A stretch of DNA of 64,000 nucleotides from Bradyrhizobium sp. AUGA SZCCT0176 (GTDB taxonomy: Bacteria > Pseudomonadota > Alphaproteobacteria > Rhizobiales > Xanthobacteraceae): the NCBI RefSeq assembly GCF_018130145.1, contig NZ_JAFCMB010000005.1:372001-436000 (forward strand), given 5' to 3'. This document shows positions 24,764 to 33,101 of the stretch, piece after piece. The translations under genes were made by a program, and so were the position numbers. Position 1 is the stretch's first letter; each line of letters opens with the position of its first letter. The notes below the pieces were generated by a model. It made no database searches. It worked only from the letters and a program-made list of their open reading frames with translations, and was not told the DNA's origin.

Positions 24764-24823
24764 TCCGAACGTTCGAATCAAGACGTCGGCGCCCGTTCGC
24801 ATCCCTGCGAGCGGGCGTTGTTT

Positions 24824-25651
24824 TTATTTCATCAATCCCAGCCTGGAGGCGCCGATATAGAGCGCCAGCACCGCGGCGTTCGAGACGTTCAGGCTCTTGA
24901 TCTCGCCGGGCATGTCGAGGCGCGCCACAACGCTGCAGGTCTCGCGCGTCAATTGCCGCAAGCCCTTGCCTTCGGCCCCCAGCACCAGCGCAAGCGGTTG
25001 CTGTAGTGCGACAGCGCCGAGGTCTTCGCTGCCTTCGCTGTCGAGGCCAACGGTCATGAAGCCACGGTCGTTCAACTCGTTCAGTGCGCGGGCGAGATTC
25101 TGCACGGTCACCAATGGCACCATTTCCAGCGCGCCGGACGCCGACTTCGCCAGCACGCCCGTCGCTTCGGGGCTGTGACGCGCAGTCGTCACGATCGCCT
25201 TGACCGCAAACGCCGCGGCCGAACGCATGATCGCGCCGACATTGTGCGGGTCGGTGATCTGGTCGAGCACCAGCACGATGCCCTCCTGATCAAGCGTATC
25301 GATATCCGGCGAGGGCAGGGGATCGGCCTCCGCGAGCAGGCCCTGATGCACGGCATCGGGGCCCAGCCGCTGGTCGATCGCGCTCGGCCGGACGAGTTCC
25401 GGGGGCACGCGGGTGTCGATATTCTCGTCGGCGAGACGCCGGGCGGCGTTCTCGGTCAGAAACAGTTTGCGGATCTGGCGTTCCGGATTGGCCAAAGCCG
25501 CCGCAACCGTATGCCACCCATAAAGAATCACCGGGCCGTCCGGACTGGTGTCCCGGTCGCGCCAGGCCGGGCGACCGCCCGGTTTCCGGCCTTTTTCGAA
25601 GGGTTTGCCGCCGCCACGGCGGAACGGCGGTTTTCGGTCGCGATCGCTCAT
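24824..25651 (-). CDS. rlmB: 23S rRNA (guanosine-2'-O-)-methyltransferase RlmB, TrmH/SPOUT family
   Basis: 275 residues. A basic Gly/Arg/Lys-rich tail of about 38 residues precedes the substrate-binding domain (LYGWHTVAAALANPERQI). The SPOUT catalytic domain has motif 1 LDQITDPHNVGAIMRSA at 129-145, motif 2 LVLGAEGKGL and motif 3 MPGEIKSLNVSNAAVLALY, the SAM-binding trefoil knot. RlmB methylates G2251 (E. coli numbering) in the peptidyl-transferase region of 23S rRNA. Its place next to tRNA-Tyr upstream of the secE-rpoB region is the usual rhizobial order. Confidence 0.92.
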   Translation of the reverse strand: MSDRDRKPPFRRGGGKPFEKGRKPGGRPAWRDRDTSPDGPVILYGWHTVAAALANPERQIRKLFLTENAARRLADENIDTRVPPELVRPSAIDQRLGPDAVHQGLLAEADPLPSPDIDTLDQEGIVLVLDQITDPHNVGAIMRSAAAFAVKAIVTTARHSPEATGVLAKSASGALEMVPLVTVQNLARALNELNDRGFMTVGLDSEGSEDLGAVALQQPLALVLGAEGKGLRQLTRETCSVVARLDMPGEIKSLNVSNAAVLALYIGASRLGLMK

Positions 25652-25854
25652 GGGCCAGCTTGTGTCACGGGTTCCGGATTATGGCAATTTGGCCCCTCGA
25701 GGCGCGTTTTTCGAGGCTTCCCTTGGTTGACTTTGCCATGGCCCTTCGCCCATAAACGCGCCCGACCGGGAGCGCGCCATCGGCTCCTGGTATTAACGTC
25801 ATCCATGGCCTGTCCGCCGCCAATCAAGCGGTTGGGTTTGCGATGCAGTTAAAC

Positions 25855-25940
25855 GGGGGAGTGTCCCGAGTGGCAAAGGGAGCTGACTGTAAATCAGCCG
25901 TCTTATGACTTCGAAGGTTCGAGTCCTTCTTCCCCCACCA
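25855..25940 (+). tRNA. tRNA-Tyr (anticodon GTA)
   Basis: 86 nt with encoded CCA and a long variable arm (CCGTCTTATGACTTCGAAGG region). Anticodon loop CTGTAAA, acceptor GGGGGAG pairing with TTCCCCC. Divergent from rlmB. Confidence 0.95.
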
Positions 25941-26364
25941 CGCTTCGCCCTGACGGGCTACGCGTGGCGCAGCCGCGCTAGACCGTCTGGTCGACGCGTG
26001 TCCGGCGTAGCTTGAGCGCAGCGAAAGCGAAGACGGACTCTGGCCGCCCTTGGCGAAGGCTGCCTCGCCGAAGCCCGGAGGGCGTAGGCGGGCCACGGGC
26101 TTCATCCTCTACTCAAGCCATTGAATCAAATGAATAAACTCCTCGGTGTAAATCGCCGATGGCACGATTAGGCCCGCTTGAGGCCAGTTCGAACAAGCTC
26201 CTCGCTGGTGGGCGCCTTTCTCCCTGCTCAAAACCACGGTGCGAGACCGCCTGTCAGCCTCCGTGGTGGGCGATCCCGTTGGGATGCCGGGTGGTCACCC
26301 CACGCTTACGGTAGTTGTCCACGGCCCGCGTACCGCCGGGAATTGCAGAACGGGACGCACTCGA
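25941..26364. other. 424-bp intergenic with repeat-like sequence after tRNA-Tyr
   Basis: The first 160 bp (25941-26100) contain GGCGTAGCTTGAGCGCAGCG, AAAGCGAAGACGG and GCGAAGGCTGCCTCGCCGAAG, short self-complementary blocks that recur in rhizobial intergenic DNA as I recall. The rest shows no gene. A minus-strand frame crossing the tRNA is the well-known antisense artefact of tRNA-Tyr. Confidence 0.5.
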
Positions 26365-27518
26365 TCATTTCGCGGATGGCGCCGGAGGCACGCCCAGCAG
26401 TTTGGTGAATCGATCGGCAATCGCCGCCTGATTGAACTCCCGTGATTGGAAATGCCGGGAGGCGGCCTGTTTGTGCGCGGCCAGAAGGCTGGGGCTTTCG
26501 AGGTACCTGACGATTGCACCAGATAGGTCTCGTCTCGTCTCGGCGTCCGTTGTCGCCGACAGGATCTGTCCCGTAACGCCATCTTCAACCGCCTCCCGGC
26601 AACCGGGATGGCTGGATACGATCGATGCCAGACCGGTTGCGGCGGCCTCGATCAGGATGCGGGGAATGCCCTCGCCATACCTTGTTGGCAAGCAGACGAC
26701 GTCGCATTGCCGCAGCAGGTCAGGCATGTCCCTGACGTGACCGAGAAAGCGGATCTCCTTCATCTGTTCGAGATCGCTGTGCGGAATCGCGTCGGGATCA
26801 TGATCGTCCGGGAGCCCGGCAACGATGAACTCCACGTCGGGACGATGAGCCAGGTCGCGCGCCGCCATCAGAAACGCACTCAGGCCTTTCGACTTCAAAA
26901 GCCGGGAAGCGAACAGAATTTTTGTCGGGGGACCGGTTCGCGGCGTCTCCAGCGGATAAAGCAGATCGGGCTCCACACCGGCGCCGTCGATGAGCGAAGA
27001 ATTCTTGTCGTTGGCGATGCCACGCTCTGCCCAAAAATCGCAATCGTGCTTGGTTTCGAAAGTGAAATGCACGCAATCCGGTCGTGCCAACATGCGAAAC
27101 GCAAAGAGCGTCAGCGCGCTTGCGACCGGGTAGCGCCGTTGGCCGGGCGCTTTCGGCAAGGACATCATCCGGCCCAAACCGGGAATGGTAATCAGAATTC
27201 GTTTCGGAAAAGCGTGGAGGAAACGCGAGGCGATCGACACAAATCCGGAAAAATGGCGGGCTTGAGCGTGACAAGATGCACGGCGTGCGGCTTGAACGAG
27301 CGGATCGTTCGCGCGGTCCGGATCATCAGCGCCGCATCGCCGAGCGGATCGAATTTGAAGCGCTCGATGGGTACGTGAATGTATTTCCAGCCCTGAATGC
27401 GGTTTTCGGCAATTTGATTGCCGCCGGCAATAACCGTCACGTCAACACCGATGGACGTCAGATGGGTGACGACGGAGAGACGATGCCTAAGGAAGTAGGC
27501 GCCATCGTTGCAAATCAC
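26365..27518 (-). pseudogene. Family-4 glycosyltransferase, interrupted by a frameshift
   Basis: Two frames together make one GT-B glycosyltransferase. The N-terminal half (27518 down to about 27250) has the acceptor Rossmann start VICNDGAYFLRHRL and AVHLVTLKPAIF. The C-terminal half (from about 27250 to 26365) has ILITIPGLG, KILFASRLLKSKG and the nucleotide-sugar motif LPTRYGEGIPRILIEAAATG. The join lies at the A run 27249-27253; one more base would restore IFSGFVSIASRF. No good start codon is seen: GTG at 27518 lies inside a strand that should begin earlier (GYRVLVICNDG). Probably a polysaccharide-synthesis enzyme lost by mutation, or a sequencing slip. Confidence 0.75.
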
Positions 27519-27534
27519 GAGAACCCGATATCCG

Positions 27535-27684
27535 GTGCCGTCGTTTGATTTCCTCGGCCTGCTTGAGTTCGTGAGCGCCGTTCTGGAGCTGATCGGGGCA
27601 GTGATTTCCGGCGTTGTAAAGCTTGCCAGCGATGTGATTCGCCGGTTGACCGGACCGCCAAAACTCCAGCCCTGGGCGTCGTAG
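27535..27684 (+). CDS. Possible 49-residue amphipathic or membrane protein
   Basis: GTG start to TAG. MPSFDFLGLLEFVSAVLELI and GAVISGVVKLASDVIRRLTG form a hydrophobic helix with charged edges, like small membrane-active peptides. It overlaps the probable 5' end of the broken glycosyltransferase on the other strand. No ribosome site stands out. Confidence 0.35.
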   Translation: MPSFDFLGLLEFVSAVLELIGAVISGVVKLASDVIRRLTGPPKLQPWAS

Positions 27685-27686
27685 CC

Positions 27687-28085
27687 CTAGGTGGTGGTAC
27701 CATCAGGCGCCTCCGTGGTCGGGAACGGCTTGCCGGGAATATAGAGGGCGATCGGGCGGATCTCGTAGACCGCGGTCGGATTGACCTTGCGCAGGTCGCG
27801 GGCCACCGCGATCGCGGCGTCGTCATCGGCGCAGTCCACGACATAAAGTCCCAGCAACTGCTCCTTGGTTTCGGCAAACGGCCCGTCGATCACGACCCCG
27901 GCGCCCGGTCCTCGCAAGGTGCGGGCCTTGCCCGTCGCCCCCAGCCGCGCCGACGGCCCCAACAATTTCTGTTCGTTGAGCCGGTCATGAACCCCAAGCA
28001 ACTCGGTCATCAGGGCGGCGTCCTCCGCCGGCGTCCAGGACATCACCTCGGCTTCCACGTGGTAGGCCAGAATGGCGTAAAGCAT
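27687..28085 (-). CDS. YCII/DGPF-domain protein
   Basis: 132 residues, cytosolic ferredoxin-like fold. It starts MLYAILAYHVE and carries the hallmark DGPFAETKEQLLGLYVVDCA, with IRPI near the end. AAGGAG lies six bases before the ATG at 28085, so the longer upstream frame is discarded. This group is often encoded beside ECF sigma factors and has no settled activity. Here it has no such partner. Confidence 0.85.
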   Translation of the reverse strand: MLYAILAYHVEAEVMSWTPAEDAALMTELLGVHDRLNEQKLLGPSARLGATGKARTLRGPGAGVVIDGPFAETKEQLLGLYVVDCADDDAAIAVARDLRKVNPTAVYEIRPIALYIPGKPFPTTEAPDGTTT

Positions 28086-28100
28086 CGATATCTCCTTGGC

Positions 28101-28130
28101 TAAAGCGTTTTCGAGCGAAGTGCGTGAACC
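28101..28130 (+). repeat. Partial copy R3 of the short hairpin repeat
   Basis: AAAGCGTTTTCGAGCGAAGTG matches the left half of the copies at 14581 and 49432; the right arm is lost. Confidence 0.6.
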
Positions 28131-28319
28131 TGCGCGGACGTTTGGCAAAAGCCTGTCTCGACAATTCCGTTTCAGCAAAGTGTCGGACGATCGCCGGGTG
28201 AGGCAGGTCACGAAACATTCCGGAAACACGATATAGGGGCGCGGTGCTTGAACGCGCGGTGGCAGGTTAACGACTGATGAATAGAACGCAGCAACTGCGC
28301 ATCATCCACGGAGACGGTC

Positions 28320-28520
28320 ATGCAACGCAAGCCAGCCTCGATCATCAGTGACGCCACCCGGTCCCATTCGGCGTCGCCCGCATCGACGCAGCCCGGCGAT
28401 TGGCACGATGTCTCCGGCCATCACCGCTATTACGGCAGCTCGGCCACCAATGGCGGCGAGAACATTGTCGAAAGCCGCCGCGGCGCGCGTCCGCGATCGG
28501 TCAATCTCTGCGGCTTCTGA
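28320..28520 (+). CDS. Small hydrophilic hypothetical protein
   Basis: 66 residues, polar and basic (MQRKPASIISDATRSHSASP, HDVSGHHRYYGSSATNGGEN), with a GGAGACG ribosome site. Neither signal nor membrane segment. Probably a lineage-specific gene; function unknown. Confidence 0.5.
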   Translation: MQRKPASIISDATRSHSASPASTQPGDWHDVSGHHRYYGSSATNGGENIVESRRGARPRSVNLCGF

Positions 28521-28551
28521 CCGGCCTTCGCGTTAGCGAGACCATCCCCCA

Positions 28552-28773
28552 ATGGCCGACGTCACCCTGGGCGCGCTCTTCATCCTGTTCCTGCCGTTTC
28601 TGGTGTCGCTGTTCGGGCAGGGCGGAATGGCGAAGATGCTCACGCTGGTGACGAGCATTCTGGCGCTGCTGCTCAGCGTCAAGGAATACGGCGCCGTACT
28701 TCCCTGGATCACCGGCATGGCGATCGCATTGGCCTCGGTATGGGAAAGAATCCGGCAGCGCCGGATGGCGTGA
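28552..28773 (+). CDS. Small two-span membrane protein
   Basis: 73 residues. Spans at about 6-22 (LGALFILFLPFLVSLFG) and 29-62 (LTLVTSILALLLSV, then GAVLPWITGMAIALASV), ending in a basic cytosolic tail ERIRQRRMA. Typical small inner-membrane protein; no family recognised. Confidence 0.6.
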   Translation: MADVTLGALFILFLPFLVSLFGQGGMAKMLTLVTSILALLLSVKEYGAVLPWITGMAIALASVWERIRQRRMA

Positions 28774-28909
28774 GCCGTCGGCTCAAAAGCTTCTGAACCT
28801 CTGAATCGAACAGCCCGGCCCTATTGCTCTCGTCCCGGGCTTGCGGAACAATGCCGCCAGCGATGGAGGAAGAGATGGGGGCAGCGTTCGCCGTAGCGCT
28901 TAACGTGCC

Positions 28910-29275
28910 GTGCTGAAGATCGTCTTGCTTGGCACGTTCGTGAGCGCCGGCTGTGTTGTGGCGGCCTTTGCACAATCCGGCAATGCCGGCGGCACCATCG
29001 GCAATGATGAAAAGGCGCTCTCGGGCACCAGGCAGGAATTGCAGTCGAGCGGACCGGACCGAGACAGCAATACGTGCGTCGTCGCCGATCCGACCGGAAC
29101 GCCGCTCAACATCCGGACATCACCGAACGGAAAAATCGTCGGCAAGATCGCCAACGGCGAGCGCATTCGGATTTCGGACCAGACAACCGAAAACGGAAAG
29201 CAGTGGGCCTATATTTCGAATGCCGCTTCCCGGCCGATCGGTTGGGTGTTTCGAAAATTCCTTGTGTGCAGATGA
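28910..29275 (+). CDS. Secreted bacterial SH3-domain protein
   Basis: 121 residues from GTG. The signal peptide ends near AAFAQ. The C-terminal half is an SH3b domain: CVVADPTGTPLNIRTSPNGK, IVGKIANGERI, W-A-Y-I and GWVFRKFL. SH3b domains of this type bind peptidoglycan or other cell-surface ligands. The start codon is uncertain, as no good ribosome site precedes it. Confidence 0.75.
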   Translation: MLKIVLLGTFVSAGCVVAAFAQSGNAGGTIGNDEKALSGTRQELQSSGPDRDSNTCVVADPTGTPLNIRTSPNGKIVGKIANGERIRISDQTTENGKQWAYISNAASRPIGWVFRKFLVCR

Positions 29276-29317
29276 ATTGCTCTGGTCGCGAGTTGCCACA
29301 ATTCTGCGCCCACAACC

Positions 29318-29349
29318 AAAAAGGCGCGGCGGGATTCCTCCCGCCGCGC
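29318..29349 (-). terminator. Intrinsic terminator of the rreB transcript
   Basis: On the minus strand GGCGCGGCGGGA pairs with TCCCGCCGCGCC around a short loop and is followed by five T residues. Confidence 0.85.
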
Positions 29350-29416
29350 CCCAACTCTTGAACTCGCTGGTCCAGGGCTGAGAGCGCCCCGTTGCCAGGC
29401 CTCTAAGTGCGAGAGC

Positions 29417-29461
29417 CTAGCGGGCGATCCCAGCGAGGTGACAGCGCTTGGTAAGAGACAC
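29417..29461 (-). CDS. rreB: 14-residue RreB peptide
   Basis: MSLTKRCHLAGIAR from a GTG start. The known rreB gene has the same length, start codon and 17-nt anti-16S match, which is why I use the symbol. The codons for Cys-His-Leu (TGT CAC CTC) contain TCACCTC, the exact complement of GAGGTGA in the Shine-Dalgarno, so the message can fold on its own ribosome site. The peptide itself has no recognised function; the interest lies in ribosome binding and message stability. Confidence 0.8.
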   Translation of the reverse strand: MSLTKRCHLAGIAR

Positions 29462-29477
29462 TGGATCACCTCCTTTC
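29461..29477 (-). promoter_or_regulatory. rreB: Extended Shine-Dalgarno of rreB (17 nt)
   Basis: The plus strand reads CTGGATCACCTCCTTTC, identical to the 3' end of 16S rRNA, so the message is complementary over 17 bases. The match overlaps the first base of the GTG start codon. Normal sites in this window match four to seven bases. Confidence 0.85.
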
Positions 29478-29495
29478 GTTGTTTGTGGAAATAAG

Positions 29496-29524
29496 AGTAT
29501 AGGCAGCGAATCTGTCGCTGTTAA
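29496..29524 (-). promoter_or_regulatory. Promoter of rreB
   Basis: On the minus strand TTAACA, a 17-bp spacer and TATACT, placing the start near 29489. Confidence 0.65.
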
Positions 29525-29666
29525 GGGGCGGACCGGCACGGATTTTGGCCGGAACCGGGCCAGTTTGCCGGGCGGCCGGGCGTCGTTTGGCGGTTTCCCG
29601 GCGGTTTCCCTGCGGGTTCCGGGGTGGTTGAGGCCGCCCGCATGGCGTGTTAGTTGATCGCCCAAC

Positions 29667-29740
29667 GCGGGTGTAGCTCAATGGTAGAGCAGCAGCCTTC
29701 CAAGCTGAATACGAGGGTTCGATTCCCTTCACCCGCTCCA
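29667..29740 (+). tRNA. tRNA-Gly (anticodon TCC)
   Basis: 74 nt with encoded CCA. Acceptor GCGGGTG pairs with CACCCGC, anticodon loop CTTCCAA, normal D and T arms. A decayed relative lies 540 bp downstream. Confidence 0.95.
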
Positions 29741-29855
29741 TTTCATTTCCCGCCGTGAAGAAACCGATACCAGGCATGGCGTCAGCCGGGAGCGAGCAAC
29801 CGTTAGCTGACGAGCAATCCTTGCTTGAACAGAGAACCAGGCGGCGGCAGGTCTG

Positions 29856-30233
29856 ATGCGCATCATCTATTTTTGCCTGGGCTGGGTGATGGTCGCGCTC
29901 GGCGTGATCGGCCTTGTGATGCCGCTGATGCCGGGGGCGGTTTTTCTGATCGTGGCGGCGGCGTGTTTCGCGCGCTCCTCGCCGCGTTTCGAGGCCTGGC
30001 TGCTCGAGCATCCGACACTGGGCAAGCCGTTGCGCGATTGGCGCGCCGCTGGAGTTATCCCGCGCACCGCCAAAATCATGGCTTGCGCGGGGATGGCGCT
30101 CGGCTTCGCCGTGTTCTGCTATACCTTCGCGCCGTCAGTGCCGCTCGCGCTGGCCGTGGCGGCGGGTTTTTTGGCCTGCGCCGCGTACGTCGTATCGCGG
30201 CCTGGGATGGCCGATCAGGATACGTCCGCCTAA
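29856..30233 (+). CDS. YbaN-family (DUF454) inner-membrane protein
   Basis: 125 residues with three spans (MRIIYFCLGWVMVALGVIGL, FLIVAAACFARSS, later MACAGMALGFAVFCYTF and LALAVAAGFLACAAYVV). The conserved middle block RFEAWLLEHPTLGKPLRDWR followed by G-x-I-P-x-x-A-K identifies YbaN. The role is unknown; the family is widespread in alphaproteobacteria. It sits between tRNA-Gly and the tRNA-Gly relic. Confidence 0.85.
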   Translation: MRIIYFCLGWVMVALGVIGLVMPLMPGAVFLIVAAACFARSSPRFEAWLLEHPTLGKPLRDWRAAGVIPRTAKIMACAGMALGFAVFCYTFAPSVPLALAVAAGFLACAAYVVSRPGMADQDTSA

Positions 30234-30280
30234 ACTACCAAATTCGGTGTCACGGCAGAGAGTCAAACCGAACTCTCCCA

Positions 30281-30351
30281 GCGCTTGTAGATGGTACGGC
30301 AGCAGCCTCCCAAGCTGAACACGGAGGTCCGACTCCTCCTAACCTGTTCCT
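30281..30351 (+). pseudogene. Decayed tRNA-Gly (anticodon CCC)
   Basis: It aligns to the intact tRNA-Gly along most of its length: TAG-ATGGTA, then GCAGCAGCCTCCCAAGCTGA, ACGGAGGTCCGACTCC. The anticodon loop CTCCCAA gives CCC. The D stem has lost four bases, and the acceptor arms (GCGCTTG and TAACCTG) no longer pair, while anticodon and T stems still do. It may be an old duplicate or a distal attachment site. Confidence 0.65.
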
Positions 30352-30430
30352 GCAGGGCCGTTTCCAACAGGATGTTCTGCATTGACATGCAATTATAAGA
30401 TGCAGACAATACTTGGATTTGGGGAAGCGA

Positions 30431-31732
30431 ATGATTACGCGAATTGTCTTAGGGGTTTTGGTTGCTATTGCGTCAACGTCGACTTTGAGGAGCGAGGTAG
30501 TCACGGCGAGTCGGAACGGCGAGCCGCCGAGCGATCTGATTGCTCTCGGTTCGAATACTTTGGCGGTCGTGGACCACGTCAACGCAAAGATTTTCTTCGT
30601 GACTCCGTCCGGAGATGAGCTGGGTCAGCGAAGTTTTCCACGCGACTTTCGGGTTGATCGTCATCTTTATCTAAACGATCAGGTCCTCCTGAGCGACACC
30701 GCAACAACTCGAGCCCTCTCGATCAAGCGCGGCGATGTGCAAGCGGCCTCTCTCCCGGATATCAAAGTTCTCCCGACCCATCCGCAAGATGTACGTCAGC
30801 GGGCAATTCGGCGCACGCATCGACGCATTGGAATTCAGGTGCCGAACCTCGCTAAGGAACTGGACGTTAGAGCCGTCACGAGCGGATATCTCGCGTCCGC
30901 CCTCTACCTGGGACAGGATGAAAAGGGGCGCTCCTACACGCTGGCACGAGAGCTGCAACTCGCGACTACTCAGGACATGGCGGATGGCAAGACCGTTCTT
31001 TACGACGGCAAGCCAATTACGCGCAATACAATCAAGATTACCGTAATGGTGGGACGTCATGACGCCGAAGGTCAGCGTACTGAAGTTGCAAAAATTCCGA
31101 TCAACGTAGCGTACAAGCTGGCGTTTGGGCGCTACGTTGCTGTGGCGCCCGATGGCAAAGTGTATGCGATGCTCTTGAAATCATCTGGCCTAGGACTACT
31201 CGAGGCGAAGTTCACAAAGGAGACACAGCAAAAGAAAAACAGGAAACCCATTGCTGCAGGTGCGGCAACGGCGGCGGCGGCTGACCTGTTGGCTGCTGCC
31301 ATTCCGATCGTATCGTTAAGGAGCCTTGCGGAACTATCCGCCGACTCTGCAGATGAAAAGGATACTCCTGGTCAGGAGGCGGACTCGGGCCGCGCTGTCA
31401 ACACGACGATCGCCGCCATGAAAAAGGAAGCAACTAAATGGCTCAAGTTCTCGTGGACACCGCAAGCTTCTAATCTTGCCGACGGAAATTTTGAGAACTG
31501 CAAAAGTAATATCAACGCGCCTTTTGAGCTGCCGCATCAGTTCAAGGTTGCTGTGGTCGGCACGCCTATACCCTATGTTCCTTACAACTGGGGTGGGAAA
31601 GTCTCCCTCAATCAGATTAAGCATGAACTCGAAAGGGGCTACCGTGCTGGCAACATATGCAGCAAACCCCGGCTCTCCGAACAAAGAGGTCACCGCCGCG
31701 TACGCCCAGGATTTGAACAGGTGTCTCGCTGA
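30431..31732 (+). CDS. Secreted protein of unknown function, 3' end probably altered
   Basis: 433 residues. A signal peptide covers about 1-20. A beta-propeller-like N-terminal part (LIALGSNTLAVVDHVNAKIF, LYLNDQVLLSDTATTRALSI) and FGRYVAVAPDGKVYAMLL follow, then a helical Ala-rich region and CKSNINAPFELPHQ, VPYNWGGKVSLNQI. This ending recalls proteins that continue into a papain-like (NlpC or amidase) domain with DCSGF, which is absent. After about 31660 the frame gives low-quality sequence while the next frame gives AANPGSPNKEVTAAYAQDLN, so a frameshift or fusion is likely. Codon use is AT-richer than in neighbours. GGGGA precedes the ATG. Confidence 0.6.
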   Translation: MITRIVLGVLVAIASTSTLRSEVVTASRNGEPPSDLIALGSNTLAVVDHVNAKIFFVTPSGDELGQRSFPRDFRVDRHLYLNDQVLLSDTATTRALSIKRGDVQAASLPDIKVLPTHPQDVRQRAIRRTHRRIGIQVPNLAKELDVRAVTSGYLASALYLGQDEKGRSYTLARELQLATTQDMADGKTVLYDGKPITRNTIKITVMVGRHDAEGQRTEVAKIPINVAYKLAFGRYVAVAPDGKVYAMLLKSSGLGLLEAKFTKETQQKKNRKPIAAGAATAAAADLLAAAIPIVSLRSLAELSADSADEKDTPGQEADSGRAVNTTIAAMKKEATKWLKFSWTPQASNLADGNFENCKSNINAPFELPHQFKVAVVGTPIPYVPYNWGGKVSLNQIKHELERGYRAGNICSKPRLSEQRGHRRVRPGFEQVSR

Positions 31733-31857
31733 AGGACCGTGACCGCCGCCACGAGCACAGTGGCGTCCGCATGCCAGTCCTGATCCGGCTAGCCTTGTGC
31801 AGCCGGCCGTCTCGCACGATGCTCACGGGCTCCGCAGCGCCTCATCAGGAAACCCAC

Positions 31858-33051
31858 ATGCCCGTCGACGTCAAAACCGCCACCGACCGCCTCATGCGCT
31901 TCCTCGCTGTCGAGGGCGTGACCGGAAAGGAGGCCGCGATCGGACGCGAGCTCAGCGCGGCGCTGCAGGAAAGCGGCGTGCCAGCGAGCGCGATCCGCCT
32001 CGACGACGCCAACACCCGCATTCCCGTGCCGACGGAGACCGGCAATCTCATTGTCGATCTGCCCGGCCGCGGCGCGATGCATAACCAGCCGCGGATCATG
32101 TTCATGACCCACATGGACACCGTGCCGCTGTGCGCCGGCGCCAAACCAAAACTGGCGGGGCGCAAGATCGTCAATGACGCGAAGACCGCGCTCGGCGGCG
32201 ACAACCGCGCCGGCTGCGGCGTTCTCGTCACGCTGGCGGCCGAACTTGCGAAACAGAAGCTCGATCATCCGCCGATCACGCTGCTGTTCTGCGTGCGCGA
32301 GGAGAGCGGGCTTTACGGGGCGCGCCACGTCAAGACCGACGAACTCGGCTCGCCGGTCATGGCCTTCAACTACGACGGCGGCTCCGCCTCCAATGTCACG
32401 ATCGGGGCCGTCGGTGCGGATCGCTGGCAGGTCGAGATTTTCGGCCGCGCCTCGCACGCCGGCGTCGCACCCGAGCGCGGGATCAGTTCGACCATGATTT
32501 TGGCACTCGCGCTCGCCGACGTGAAGGCCGGCGGCTGGTTCGGCAAGGTGGTGAAGCGCAAGCTGCAGGGCACCAGCAATGTCGGCCCCGTCACCGGCGG
32601 CGAGGGAAGGCCGGCCGGCGACGCCACCAATGTCGTCACCGATTATGTGCATGTACGCGGCGAAAGCCGCAGCCATGACAGCAAGTTCTTCAAGGAGATC
32701 ACCAAGGCCTACAAGGCGGCGTTCGAGAAGGCCGCCAAGAACGTCAAGAACAGCGACGGCAAGTCGGGCCGCGTCAAGTTCAAGGCAGAGACCGACTATT
32801 ATCCGTTCCGCATGAAAGAGAGCCTGCCCGTGGTCAAGCGCGCGATCGAGGCCGTGTCCGGCATCGGCGCAACACCTTCCATCCGCGCCGCCAATGGCGG
32901 GCTGGATGCCAACTGGATGGTCCGCCACGGCGTTCCGACGGTGACCTTCGGCGCGGGTCAGAACGAGCCGCACACGATCGACGAGTGGATCAATCTCGAC
33001 GAGTACGACAAGGCGTGCGCGCTGGCGGTCCAGCTCGCGACGATGCGGTGA
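31858..33051 (+). CDS. M20-family metallopeptidase, peptidase-T-like
   Basis: 397 residues, cytosolic. The zinc ligands are visible in THMDTVP (His85, Asp87), GGDNRAG (Asp115), REESG (catalytic Glu148 and ligand Glu149), YDGG (Asp, about 178) and NEPHTIDE (His near the C-terminus). A dimerisation domain lies at about 188-290. The order and the ALGGDNRAG motif resemble PepT-type tripeptidases. The ATG at 31858 has AGGA upstream and is preferred to a start 29 codons earlier. Confidence 0.88.
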   Translation: MPVDVKTATDRLMRFLAVEGVTGKEAAIGRELSAALQESGVPASAIRLDDANTRIPVPTETGNLIVDLPGRGAMHNQPRIMFMTHMDTVPLCAGAKPKLAGRKIVNDAKTALGGDNRAGCGVLVTLAAELAKQKLDHPPITLLFCVREESGLYGARHVKTDELGSPVMAFNYDGGSASNVTIGAVGADRWQVEIFGRASHAGVAPERGISSTMILALALADVKAGGWFGKVVKRKLQGTSNVGPVTGGEGRPAGDATNVVTDYVHVRGESRSHDSKFFKEITKAYKAAFEKAAKNVKNSDGKSGRVKFKAETDYYPFRMKESLPVVKRAIEAVSGIGATPSIRAANGGLDANWMVRHGVPTVTFGAGQNEPHTIDEWINLDEYDKACALAVQLATMR

Positions 33052-33101
33052 GTGTGTGCCAAAAATATCCGGGCGAGCTGTGCATAAGCCTGCGCGGGGC
33101 C

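Larger units (their letters stand above)
29318..29489 (-). ncRNA. rreB: rreB-type small mRNA, about 170 nt
   Basis: It runs from a promoter at 29496-29524 to the terminator at 29318. It contains a 14-codon frame with an extended Shine-Dalgarno and about 70 nt of untranslated 3' sequence. Length and layout match the 165-nt rreB mRNA described for Bradyrhizobium japonicum (ribosome-regulated expression in Bradyrhizobiaceae), as I remember it. Confidence 0.8.

Noticed and set aside
25824..26105. Minus-strand frame containing KKDSNLRSHKTADLQ
   Set aside because: This is the well-known false protein read antisense through tRNA-Tyr; the tRNA explains the conservation.
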